Assembly: GCA_035697485.1 (NCBI GenBank)
Contig: DASSCU010000005.1
Location: 124,001 to 188,000 of the forward strand
Length of the DNA: 64,000 nt
From: Actinomycetota bacterium
GTDB lineage: Bacteria; Actinomycetota; UBA4738; HRBIN12
Direction of reading: 5' to 3'
Every line of letters begins with the position of its first letter. The stretch's first letter is position 1. The notes below the pieces were generated by a model, which saw only the letters and a program-made list of their open reading frames with translations, did not search any database and had not been told where the DNA came from. Of the stretch, positions 15,942 to 23,938 are shown one piece after another. A program made the position numbers and the translations under genes.

Positions 15942-16817
15942 TCAGGGAACGATCTTGGAGATCGGGAGCTCGAGGATGTCGGTGGCCCCGGCGGCCTTCA
16001 GCTCCGGGATCAGCCGGTTCACGCCACGCTTGTCGACGACCGTCTCGATCGCGTACCCGCCGTCGGCCAGCGGCGACACGGTCGGAGCCTTCATCGACGG
16101 CACCACCGCGAGCACCGCGTCGCGGGCGCCCTCGGCCACGTTGAGCTTGATCAGCACTCGGCCCTCGGCCGCCAGCGCGCCGAGCAACAACGTGGTGATG
16201 TCGTCCATCGCGGCGCGCTTCGCCGGATCGGCTGCGGCGGCTCTGTTGGCGACGAGCACGGGGTCGGACGTGAGCAGGGTCTCGATGATCTTCATGCCGT
16301 GTGCCCGCAAGGTGCTGCCCGTCTCCGTGACGTCCACGATGGCATCGACGATCTCGGGTACCTTCGCCTCGGTGGCACCGTAGCTCCACGCGACCTTCAC
16401 CGGGATGCCGAGCCCGGCGAAGTGTCGCTCCGCGAGGTGCACGAACTCGGTCGAGATGCGCGAGCCGGGGGGCATCTCCTTCGCGCTGTTCGCGGGGTGC
16501 TCGTTCGGCACCGCGAGCACGATCTTCGTGCCGTGGCCGGTCCCCGTCTTCGCGTAGCTCAGCCTCGTGAGCACCTCGACGTCGCTGCCGGTCTCGGCGA
16601 TCCAGTCCTGCCCGGTGATGCCGAGGTCGAACAGACCATCGGCCACGTAGGTCGGGATCTCCTGCGGGCGCAGCACGCTGACGCGTTCGATGCGGTCGTC
16701 GTCGACGCTGCCGTGGTAGTCGCGGCTCGAGGAGCGGCGCACCGTGAGGTCCGCGGCCTCGAACAGGCGCAGGGTCTGCTCCTCGAGCGAGCCCTTCGGG
16801 ATCACGAGCTTCAGCAT
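15942..16817 (-). CDS. hisG: ATP phosphoribosyltransferase (long form)
   Basis: 291 residues; first step of histidine synthesis, joining ATP and PRPP. Long HisG type: catalytic domain ([31 protein letters not shown]), the PRPP loop region [23 protein letters not shown], and the C-terminal ACT-like regulatory domain (about 210-291) that binds histidine. Last gene of the his operon, 26 bases after hisI. Confidence 0.95.
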   Translation of the reverse strand: MLKLVIPKGSLEEQTLRLFEAADLTVRRSSSRDYHGSVDDDRIERVSVLRPQEIPTYVADGLFDLGITGQDWIAETGSDVEVLTRLSYAKTGTGHGTKIVLAVPNEHPANSAKEMPPGSRISTEFVHLAERHFAGLGIPVKVAWSYGATEAKVPEIVDAIVDVTETGSTLRAHGMKIIETLLTSDPVLVANRAAAADPAKRAAMDDITTLLLGALAAEGRVLIKLNVAEGARDAVLAVVPSMKAPTVSPLADGGYAIETVVDKRGVNRLIPELKAAGATDILELPISKIVP

Positions 16818-16843
16818 GGGCGTCGGAGTCTACCGGCCGCCGA

Positions 16844-17224
16844 TCAGCCTTCGGAAGAGCCGAGCGAGCGGAAGAAGCAGCTCCGCTCGCCGGTGTGGCA
16901 CGCCGCACCCTCTTGGTGGATGCGCGCGACGATCACGTCGCCGTCGCAGTCGACCCGGAGCTCCTGCCAGTGCTGCACGTGACCGCTCGTGTCGCCCTTG
17001 CGCCACAGCTCCCGTCGCGAGCGCGACCAGTACACCATGCGACCCTCGGCGAGCGTCCGCGCGAGGGCCTCGTGGTTCGCCCAGGCCATCATCAGCACCT
17101 CTCCGCTGCCGGCGTCCTGCACGATCACCGGGATCAGGCCCCGCTCGTCGTAGCGCAACGAGTCGAGGTCGACGGGCGAACGGTCGAGGTCCGCCCGTCC
17201 GGTCGGGCGAGCGGGATCGCTCAC
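16844..17224 (-). CDS. hisI: Phosphoribosyl-AMP cyclohydrolase
   Basis: 126 residues, overlapping hisF by 4 bases. Opens the adenine ring of PR-AMP. Motifs: [34 protein letters not shown], and the zinc/Mg ligands in [21 protein letters not shown]. No HisE domain follows, and no separate hisE is visible in the window, so PR-ATP pyrophosphatase must be coded elsewhere. Confidence 0.95.
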   Translation of the reverse strand: MSDPARPTGRADLDRSPVDLDSLRYDERGLIPVIVQDAGSGEVLMMAWANHEALARTLAEGRMVYWSRSRRELWRKGDTSGHVQHWQELRVDCDGDVIVARIHQEGAACHTGERSCFFRSLGSSEG

Positions 17225-17988
17225 AGCCGCACCTCGACGTCCTTGTCGCGCAGGTACTCCTTGATCTCGCGGATCGTGAGCTGGCCGAAATGCAACCGGC
17301 TTGCCGCGAGCACCGCGTCGGCGTGTCCCTCGGTGAGCGCCTCGGCGAAGTGGTCGAGGTGTCCCGCGCCCCCGCTCGCGACGACCGGGACCCGCACCTC
17401 GTCGGCGATCGCCCGCAACAGGTCGAGGTCGTACCCCTCACCGGTGCCGTCGCGATCCATCGAGGTGAGCAGTACCTCGCCGGCACCGCGTCGCGTGGTC
17501 GCCTCCACGGCCCATTCGATCGCGTCGCGCCCGGTCGGCGTGCGGCCGGCATCGACGAAGACCTCCCAGCCGTCGTCGTCGGATCGCCGCTTCGCGTCGA
17601 TCGCGATCACCATGCACTGCGCGCCGAACCGATCCGCGCAGCGCTGCAGCAGCGAGGGGTCGCGCACCGCCGCGGAGTTCACGGCGACCTTGTCGGCGCC
17701 GGCGCGCAGCAGTTCATGCGCGTCGTCGTCTCGCTTCACGCCTCCCCCGACCGTGAGCGGGATGAAGACCTGCTCCGCGGTGCGGGCGATCACGTCGAGC
17801 GTGGCGGCCCGTCCCTCGACCGTCGCGGTGATGTCGAGGAAGACCAGCTCGTCGCCGCCCTCCCGGTCGTAGTGCGCGGCGAGCTCGACCGGATCGCCGG
17901 CGTCGCGAAGCTCCTGGAACCGCGTGCCCTTCACGACCCGACCCGCGTCGACGTCGAGGCACGGCATGATGCGCTTGGCGAGGGTCAC
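17221..17988 (-). CDS. hisF: Imidazole glycerol phosphate synthase, cyclase subunit
   Basis: 255-residue TIM barrel; with HisH makes imidazole glycerol phosphate and AICAR from PRFAR and ammonia. Starts [21 protein letters not shown] with the catalytic Asp of CLDVD; second catalytic Asp in [15 protein letters not shown]; phosphate loop VVASGGAGH. Seven bases separate it from hisA upstream. Confidence 0.96.
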   Translation of the reverse strand: MTLAKRIMPCLDVDAGRVVKGTRFQELRDAGDPVELAAHYDREGGDELVFLDITATVEGRAATLDVIARTAEQVFIPLTVGGGVKRDDDAHELLRAGADKVAVNSAAVRDPSLLQRCADRFGAQCMVIAIDAKRRSDDDGWEVFVDAGRTPTGRDAIEWAVEATTRRGAGEVLLTSMDRDGTGEGYDLDLLRAIADEVRVPVVASGGAGHLDHFAEALTEGHADAVLAASRLHFGQLTIREIKEYLRDKDVEVRL

Positions 17989-17995
17989 GGCCGGA

Positions 17996-18697
17996 TCACC
18001 CCCTGATCACCTGGGCAAGCTTCAGGGTCTTCTCGTAGAGCGCCTTGCCGGTCACGACCGCCTCGCACCCGAGCTCGCGGAGCGCCCACACGTCGTCAGC
18101 GTCGCGGACGCCGCCGCTCGCGATCAGCGGGGTCTCGGTCAGCTTCAGCATGTGCTCGTAGAGCTTCGTGTCAGGCCCCTTGAGGGTGCCGTCGCGCGCG
18201 ATGGAGGTCACCAGATAGCGGGGCGCCCCCGCCTCGTCGAGCGCGGGCAGGGCATCGTCGAGGGCGGGGCCCTCCTCTTGCCAGCCCCGTACCATGACGT
18301 GGCCACCACGGACGTCGACCGCCACGACGATCGCTTCGGCGTGTTCCTCTACCGCCCGCCGGACGAACGCCGGGTCGGCCGCCGCAGCGGTGCCGAGGAT
18401 CACGCGCTTCGCGCCCGCTTCGAGCAGCGCGACGATGTCGTCGTTGGACCGGATGCCCCCCCCGACCTGCACGGGCACCTGCACGGCCCGGCAGATCGCC
18501 TCGACACGTTCGTGGTTGTGCCCGTCCCCGAGCGCCGCGTCGAGGTCCACGACGTGCAGCCGCCGCGCGCCTTCCTCTTGGAACCGAACCGCGACCTCGA
18601 CCGGATCGGCCGCGTAGGTCGTCTCTGCGTCCGGGTCGCCCTGCATCAGGCGAACCGCCCGCCCGCCGCGCAGGTCGATCGCGGGGATCACGATCAT
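17996..18697 (-). CDS. hisA: Phosphoribosylformimino-AICAR ribotide isomerase
   Basis: 233-residue TIM barrel from ATG 18697 ([17 protein letters not shown]), overlapping hisH by 4 bases. Catalytic Asp in PAIDLRGG and in [22 protein letters not shown] phosphate loop. In many actinobacteria this enzyme (PriA) also works in tryptophan synthesis; with no trp genes in view, double use is possible but cannot be judged here. Confidence 0.95.
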   Translation of the reverse strand: MIVIPAIDLRGGRAVRLMQGDPDAETTYAADPVEVAVRFQEEGARRLHVVDLDAALGDGHNHERVEAICRAVQVPVQVGGGIRSNDDIVALLEAGAKRVILGTAAAADPAFVRRAVEEHAEAIVVAVDVRGGHVMVRGWQEEGPALDDALPALDEAGAPRYLVTSIARDGTLKGPDTKLYEHMLKLTETPLIASGGVRDADDVWALRELGCEAVVTGKALYEKTLKLAQVIRG

Positions 18698-19299
18698 GCG
18701 AGGGACCCCACGAAACGCTCGTACACGTGCAGGCCGGCGTCGCCGGACTTCTCCGGGTGGAACTGCGTCGCGAAGACGTTGCCGCTCGCGACGGCTGCCG
18801 AGAACTCGACGCCGTACGACGTGGTCGCGACGGTGCGATCGCCGACCGGCGGCGCGTACGAGTGCACGAAGTAGAAGCGCGTGCCGTCCGGGAGCCCGTC
18901 GAGGTACGGGTGTGGCGCCCTCCAGGTCGTCGTGTTCCAGCCCATGTGGGGCACCTTCACGTCGTCGTCGAGCCGCCCCACCCGTCCGGGCAGCACCGCC
19001 AGGCCGGGCTCGGGGTCCTCGTCGCTGCCCTCGAAGAGCACCTGCATGCCCACGCACACGCCGAAGACGGGGCGTCCGCTCGACCGGAAGTCCGAGATCG
19101 CCCGGTCCATGCCGTGGTGACAGATCGCTCGCATGCAGGCGCCGAAGTGCCCGACGCCGGGGATCACGAGCGCGTCGGCCCCCGCGATCTCGTCGGCGTC
19201 GCGCGTCACGAGCGCGCTGCCGCCCACGCGCGCGATCGCGCGCGAGACCGAGTGCAGGTTGCCGGAGCCGTAGTCGACCACGGCGATCGTGTGGGTCAT
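18694..19299 (-). CDS. hisH: Imidazole glycerol phosphate synthase, glutaminase subunit
   Basis: 201 residues from ATG 19299 (MTHTIAVVDYGSGNLHS). Class I glutamine amidotransferase: nucleophile Cys in FGVCVGMQVLFEGS, His and Glu of the triad in FATQFHPEKSGDAG. Supplies ammonia to HisF. Thirteen bases after hisB. Confidence 0.95.
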   Translation of the reverse strand: MTHTIAVVDYGSGNLHSVSRAIARVGGSALVTRDADEIAGADALVIPGVGHFGACMRAICHHGMDRAISDFRSSGRPVFGVCVGMQVLFEGSDEDPEPGLAVLPGRVGRLDDDVKVPHMGWNTTTWRAPHPYLDGLPDGTRFYFVHSYAPPVGDRTVATTSYGVEFSAAVASGNVFATQFHPEKSGDAGLHVYERFVGSLA

Positions 19300-19312
19300 C
19301 GAGGTCCTCTGA

Positions 19313-19897
19313 TCAGAGCGTTCCCTTGGTGGAGGGCACGCCACCCGGTCCTGAGAGGCTGCAGGCGTCGCCGAGTGCCCTGGCCATCGCCTTGAACTGC
19401 GCCTCACAGATGTGATGGGGCGACCTGCCGTACCGAAGGTGCACGTGGATCGTCATGTTCGAGGCCTGGGCGAACGCGCGCACGAAGTCTTCGAGCAGGC
19501 CGGTGTCGAAGCCGTCGATCGTCTCGTAGGGCACGGGCACCTCGTGCACGACGAAGTTCCGGCCGGCCAGATCCAGGGCCACCTCGACCGCCGCCTCGTC
19601 GAGCGGCACGGTGATGCTCGCGAACCGGCGGATGCCGGCCTTGTCACCGAGCGCCTCGGCGAGCGCGGTGCCGATCGCGATGCCGCAATCTTCCACGGTG
19701 TGGTGCCCGTCGACCTGCAGGTCGCCCTTGCACGTGACATCGAGGTCCCAACCTGCGTGCTTGCCCAGCTGCTGCAACATGTGGTCGAAGAACGGGATAC
19801 CCGTGTCGGCGCTGGACGAGCCCGATCCGTCGAGGTTCAGTTCGACCGCGATGTCGGTCTCCTTCGTCGTGCGGCCGACGCTCGCGGTGCGGCTCAA
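19313..19897 (-). CDS. hisB: Imidazoleglycerol-phosphate dehydratase
   Basis: 194 residues from a TTG start at 19897; the TTGA overlaps the hisC stop and AGGAGGTG sits 9 bases upstream, so this start is favoured over any internal ATG. Motifs: TGIPFFDHMLQQLGKHAGWDL, VDGHHTVEDCGIAIG and YGRSPHHICEAQFKA, the two manganese sites of the family. Monofunctional; no histidinol phosphatase domain. Confidence 0.95.
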   Translation of the reverse strand: MSRTASVGRTTKETDIAVELNLDGSGSSSADTGIPFFDHMLQQLGKHAGWDLDVTCKGDLQVDGHHTVEDCGIAIGTALAEALGDKAGIRRFASITVPLDEAAVEVALDLAGRNFVVHEVPVPYETIDGFDTGLLEDFVRAFAQASNMTIHVHLRYGRSPHHICEAQFKAMARALGDACSLSGPGGVPSTKGTL

Positions 19898-20958
19898 GCT
19901 GACAACACCTCCTGCAAAGCGGACAGGAACAGGTCGACCTCGTGCTCGGCGCCCGCCGTGACGCGCAGCGCGTTGGGAATGACCGCCGTCAGGTCCCGCA
20001 CGAGCACCCCGCGGTCGAGCAAGCCCTGCCAGATCTGCGTCGCGTCGTGGGGCGTCGGGGGTACGAACAGGACGAAGTTCGCGTCGCTGGGGAAGACGGT
20101 CAGCCCGGGCACCTCGCCGAGCTCGCGAACGAGGCGATCGCGCTGCGCCCGGATCGAGTCCAGCAACGACAGCGCCTCGGTCGTGTGGCGCAGGGCCACG
20201 ATCCCCGCGGCCTGGCCGAGCGCCGACATGTGGTACGGCAGCCGCACCCGCTGCAGGTCGGCGACGACCTCGGGGCTCGTGAGCACGTATCCGAGCCGGG
20301 CGCCCGCCATCGCGAACGCCTTCGAGAACGTGCGCACGACGGCGACGTTCGGGTGGTCGGCGACGAGCTTGAGGGCGCTCTCGCCGCCGAACTCGATGTA
20401 GGCCTCGTCCACGATCACGAGCGCGCTGGTGCGCTCGGCGAGCGAGGTCACCGCCTCGAGTGGTTGGGCGTTGCCGGTCGGGTTGTTGGGCGAGCAGACG
20501 AAGACGACGTCGGGGTCGAGCTCGAGCGCCCCGGCGATCGTGTGGTCGTCGATCGCGAACGGCTGCTCGAGCTCGAGCGGGATCACCCCGGTGTGCGTGA
20601 GCCACGACAGCCTCGAGTGCAGTAGGTAAGTGGGCTCGAACACCACGGCGGTCCGCCCGGGGCCCCCGTAGGCCAGCAGCAGCTCGGTCAGCACCTCGTT
20701 CGAGCCGTTAGCCGTCCACGTGCCCTCGAGCGTGTGACCGTGGTGAGCTGCGAGCTCCTCGCGCAGGCGGGTCATCTGTCCGTCGGGGTAGCGATGCAGC
20801 GGGAGGTCGCGGACGGCCTCGGCGAGTTGGGTGAAGAACCCTTCCGGAAGCGGGTGCGGGCACTCGTTGGTGTTGAGCCGCGCGGCGACGTCGAGTTGGG
20901 GCGAGACGTAGGGCTCAACGTCGCGCACGCCGGGTCGGGGTTCGGCGGCGGGGGTCAC
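19894..20958 (-). CDS. hisC: Histidinol-phosphate aminotransferase
   Basis: 354 residues from GTG 20958 (GTGA overlap with hisD). PLP-dependent fold type I: LNTNECPHPLP, ANGSNEVL, VCSPNNPTGN, IVDEAYIEF, and the Schiff-base Lys in RTFSKAFAMAGARLGY. Converts imidazole acetol phosphate to histidinol phosphate. Confidence 0.95.
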   Translation of the reverse strand: MTPAAEPRPGVRDVEPYVSPQLDVAARLNTNECPHPLPEGFFTQLAEAVRDLPLHRYPDGQMTRLREELAAHHGHTLEGTWTANGSNEVLTELLLAYGGPGRTAVVFEPTYLLHSRLSWLTHTGVIPLELEQPFAIDDHTIAGALELDPDVVFVCSPNNPTGNAQPLEAVTSLAERTSALVIVDEAYIEFGGESALKLVADHPNVAVVRTFSKAFAMAGARLGYVLTSPEVVADLQRVRLPYHMSALGQAAGIVALRHTTEALSLLDSIRAQRDRLVRELGEVPGLTVFPSDANFVLFVPPTPHDATQIWQGLLDRGVLVRDLTAVIPNALRVTAGAEHEVDLFLSALQEVLSA

Positions 20959-22247
20959 GACTCGACGACCTCGGCGCGGCTCGCGCGCGCGTCCATCGCC
21001 TTCGCGTGACCGACGAGCCCCTCGGCGTTCGCGATCGCCGAGGTACCGGGAGCGAACCGTGCCGCGCTCCGCTCGTCGAGTTCGACCACGGAGCTCACCG
21101 TCACGTAGTCCGAAGCGCGCAGCCCGCTCGAGAAGCGAGCGGTGCCGGCGGTGGGCAGCACGTGGTTCGACGCCACCCCGTAGTCGCCGAACGGCACCGC
21201 CGTCCAGCGGCCGAGGAAGATCGCACCCGCGTTCCGCACCTTGGGCAGGAAGGCCTCGGGCTCGGGCAGCAGCAGCTGCACGTGCTCCGAGGCGAGGTCG
21301 TTCACCACCTCGGCCGCCTGGTCGAGGTCGCGGACGATCACCGCCTTCGTGTAGTCGAGGGCGGCATCGACGATCTCGCGACGGCCCGCATCCTCGAGCG
21401 CCGTGTCGAGCGCCTTCGCCACGCGGTCGACGAGGTCGGGGTCGGGGGTGATGAAGAACGTGCGCGCCTCGGGGTCGTGTTCGGCCTGTGCGATCAGGTC
21501 GAGCGCAGCCATGTCGGTGTCGACGTGGCCGTCGGCCACGATCGCGAGCTCCGAGGGTCCGGCGAGCCCGTCGATCCCGACGCTTCCGGCGACCTGGCGC
21601 TTGGCCTCGGTGACGTAGGCGTTGCCGGGGCCCACGATGCGGTCGACCTTCGGGATCGACTCTGTGCCGTAGGCCATGGCCGCGACGGCCTGGGCGCCGC
21701 CGGTCTTCGCCACGTAGTGCGCGCCGGCCCTCCGCGCGGCGTAGAGCACCGACGACGGGATCGAGCCGTCGGACTGCGGCGGAGTGCAGAGCACGATCTC
21801 GTCGACACCGGCGACCACGGCCGGTACGACGGTCATGCAGACCGACGACGGATAGACCGCTCGTCCGCCCGGCACGTAGCAGCCGACCGACTGGAGCGGG
21901 CGGACGATCTCGCCGAACCGCACGCCGTCGCGTTCGTCCCACCATCCGCGCGGGAGTTGACGGACGGCCAGATCCTTCAGACGTTCGATCAGGTCCTCGA
22001 GGGCGGCCCTGAGCTGCGGGTCGATGTCCGCCGCCGCCGCCTCGAACTCGGCGTCGGTGACGAGCACGCCGGTGCCGCTGAGGTCGGCACCGTCGAAGCG
22101 GTGCGCAAGCTCGATCAGGACGTCGTCGCCCTCGACGAAGACGCGCTGGAGGATACCGCTGACCGTGTCGGCCACGGTGGGGTCGGTCTCGAGACGAGTG
22201 GCGTCGAGACGCTCGCCCCGCTCACGCAGGTCGAGGAGCTCGAGCAT
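20955..22247 (-). CDS. hisD: Histidinol dehydrogenase
   Basis: 430 residues. Zinc-dependent double oxidation of histidinol to histidine. Motifs: GCYVPGGRAVYPSSVCMTVVPA, GNAYVTEAKRQVAG, GPSELAIVAD, ASEHVQLL and SNHVLPTAGTARF. First biosynthetic gene of the operon; one base separates it from a small membrane-protein gene upstream. Confidence 0.96.
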   Translation of the reverse strand: MLELLDLRERGERLDATRLETDPTVADTVSGILQRVFVEGDDVLIELAHRFDGADLSGTGVLVTDAEFEAAAADIDPQLRAALEDLIERLKDLAVRQLPRGWWDERDGVRFGEIVRPLQSVGCYVPGGRAVYPSSVCMTVVPAVVAGVDEIVLCTPPQSDGSIPSSVLYAARRAGAHYVAKTGGAQAVAAMAYGTESIPKVDRIVGPGNAYVTEAKRQVAGSVGIDGLAGPSELAIVADGHVDTDMAALDLIAQAEHDPEARTFFITPDPDLVDRVAKALDTALEDAGRREIVDAALDYTKAVIVRDLDQAAEVVNDLASEHVQLLLPEPEAFLPKVRNAGAIFLGRWTAVPFGDYGVASNHVLPTAGTARFSSGLRASDYVTVSSVVELDERSAARFAPGTSAIANAEGLVGHAKAMDARASRAEVVES

Positions 22248-22248
22248 G

Positions 22249-22419
22249 TCAGCGCTCCTCTGGAACCTCGTGATGTCCCGAGGCGCCGGTCGCGACGGGG
22301 GAGAGCGAGTGGCGGAGCCGTCGATCGCGCGCGAGCAAGATCCAACCGCTCACCCCGACCGCGAACGCGGCGACGGTGAGCATCACGATGGCGACGAGGA
22401 GCAGGGTCTCGCGATCCAT
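22249..22419 (-). CDS. 56-residue single-helix membrane protein before hisD
   Basis: ATG at 22419. One hydrophobic helix (about 5-30, TLLLVAIVMLTVAAFAVGVSGWILL) then a basic 26-residue tail. Ends 1 base before hisD, so it would be co-translated with the his operon. Ribosome site is weak. No known family. Confidence 0.5.
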   Translation of the reverse strand: MDRETLLLVAIVMLTVAAFAVGVSGWILLARDRRLRHSLSPVATGASGHHEVPEER

Positions 22420-22442
22420 GGAAGGGTCCCAGGGTACCGAAA

Positions 22443-22504
22443 CGGACCCGGCGTCCGCCGGGTCCGAGCATGGGAGCGGGCCGGCGCCTTCGGCGCCGGC
22501 CCGC
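22443..22504 (-). terminator. Two adjacent GC hairpins after the HU gene
   Basis: Hairpin 1 (first met after HU): 13-bp perfect stem 22476-22488 / 22492-22504 with a 3-base loop. Hairpin 2: 11-bp perfect arms 22443-22453 / 22456-22466. There is no T-run, as often in high-GC actinobacteria. They separate HU from the his operon. Confidence 0.65.
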
Positions 22505-22529
22505 GGTGGTACGGAGAAGGGTGTGGTGC

Positions 22530-22802
22530 CTACTTCACGCTGCTCTTCAGACGCGCGCCCGCGGTCACCTTGACCGTCGCGCTCGCCGGGATGCTGATCG
22601 TCTCGCCCGTGCGCGGGTTGCGGCCCGTGCGCGCGGCGCGCTTCACCTTCTGGAACGAGATGAAGCCGGGGATCGAGATCTTGTCGCCCTTGGCGACCTC
22701 GGCCTCGATCGTCTCGGTCATCGCCTTGATGACCTCGTCGACCGTGGACTTCGCGATGCCGGACTTGTCCGCGATCGCGTCGACCAGCTCTGCCTTGTTC
22801 AT
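22530..22802 (-). CDS. hup: HU-family DNA-binding protein
   Basis: 90 residues, standard HU length without the long Lys/Ala tail of mycobacterial HupB. MNKAELVDAIADKSGIAKSTV helical base, then the beta-arm with KISIPGFISFQ, ARTGRNPRTGE and IPASATVKVTAG. Bends and compacts DNA as a homodimer. Good AGGTG ribosome site. Monocistronic, closed by two hairpins. Confidence 0.96.
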   Translation of the reverse strand: MNKAELVDAIADKSGIAKSTVDEVIKAMTETIEAEVAKGDKISIPGFISFQKVKRAARTGRNPRTGETISIPASATVKVTAGARLKSSVK

Positions 22803-22897
22803 GCGAACACCTCCCCAGGTGTAGTCGGAACCCGAGCAGCCTACCCGGATTCCGCATGTTTCCGCGGATTTCCGGGGTTTTCCGCCATCTCCGCAGG

Positions 22898-23938
22898 TCA
22901 GACACCCTGCGGATCCACCGACCGCTCGGCGCCCCGAGCACCGTCGAACGTCTCGTCGGCGTGGGGAGCTTCGTGGTCGAGACGATCCCCGAGCGCCTCG
23001 TCGGCGAGCCGGAACGCCGTCGCGCTGACGTCGAGATCCTCCCGGTTCGCGAGCACGATCACGGTCGTGCGCTCGGTCGGGAAGCGCACCATCTTCGCCT
23101 CCCAACCGGGGAAGTTGCCGCCGTGACTGACGATCGGCACGCCCCGATGGCTGCGCACCGACAAGCCCCAGGCGTAGTGGATCGGCGTGCCGTCGTCGAG
23201 GGTGCCGCGGGTCGTGAGCCGATCGGCGAGCCATCCGTCGGTGAGCCGATCCTCGTCGAAGTTCCAGCTCCACGTGGCGAGATCGGCGACCGTCGTCCAG
23301 AGCCCGCCGGCGCCGACGGCGTGGAAGCGCGCCGGCTCCTCGTAGACGTTCCCGTCGTGCGCCTCGAAATGTCCGCGCACGGCTCGCTCGGGGAGCGGCG
23401 TCTCCGTCTCACGGAAGAACGTGTCCCGCATGCCGAGCGGCTCGAAGATGCGCTCGTGCGCCACTTCTGCGAGCGATACCCCGCTCGCGGCGGCGACGAC
23501 CTCGGCGAGGAGCAGGTAGCCTCGGTTCGAGTAGCCGTATCGTGAGCCCGGCTCGAAGTCGAGCTCGGCGATCCGGCGGAGCTCGTCGAGCAGATCGGCG
23601 TTCCCCCAGCCGGGCACGCCTTCGATCGGGACGCCCGGGCCGGTGCGCCGCCGCTCCTTCACGCCTCCCGTATGGTGCACGAGGTGCCGGATCGTGACCC
23701 GATCGCCCCACGGAGGCAGCCGCGGCACGAACCGCGAGACGGGGTGATCGAGGCGGAACGTGCCGTCGTGCTCGAGCAGTGCGACGCATGTGGCCACGAA
23801 CTGCTTCGCGATCGATCCGACGTAGAAGATGGCTTCGGGGTGGAGCTGATCGCCGGTGTGGCAGGACGGCGCACCACGAAAACCGAGGTCGATCGTGTCG
23901 CCGCGGACGACCGCGGTGACCGACCCCGGAGACGTCAC
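22898..23938 (-). CDS. Serine hydrolase of the class C beta-lactamase/PBP-like family
   Basis: 346 residues. Acyl-Ser motif SIAK (about residue 42-45), YSN-type YSNRGY (about 134), and HGG (SHGGNFPGWEAK, about 272), in the right order for the beta-lactamase/esterase fold (Beta-lactamase Pfam). No signal peptide is visible, so cytoplasmic esterase or peptidase activity is as likely as cell-wall work. Overlaps the ThyX-like gene by 4 bases. Not a proven resistance gene. Confidence 0.8.
   Translation of the reverse strand: MTSPGSVTAVVRGDTIDLGFRGAPSCHTGDQLHPEAIFYVGSIAKQFVATCVALLEHDGTFRLDHPVSRFVPRLPPWGDRVTIRHLVHHTGGVKERRRTGPGVPIEGVPGWGNADLLDELRRIAELDFEPGSRYGYSNRGYLLLAEVVAAASGVSLAEVAHERIFEPLGMRDTFFRETETPLPERAVRGHFEAHDGNVYEEPARFHAVGAGGLWTTVADLATWSWNFDEDRLTDGWLADRLTTRGTLDDGTPIHYAWGLSVRSHRGVPIVSHGGNFPGWEAKMVRFPTERTTVIVLANREDLDVSATAFRLADEALGDRLDHEAPHADETFDGARGAERSVDPQGV

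Noticed and set aside
22898-23938. Antibiotic-resistance beta-lactamase
   Set aside because: Motifs fit the wider serine-hydrolase family, there is no signal peptide, and the gene overlaps a housekeeping-type gene; resistance cannot be claimed.
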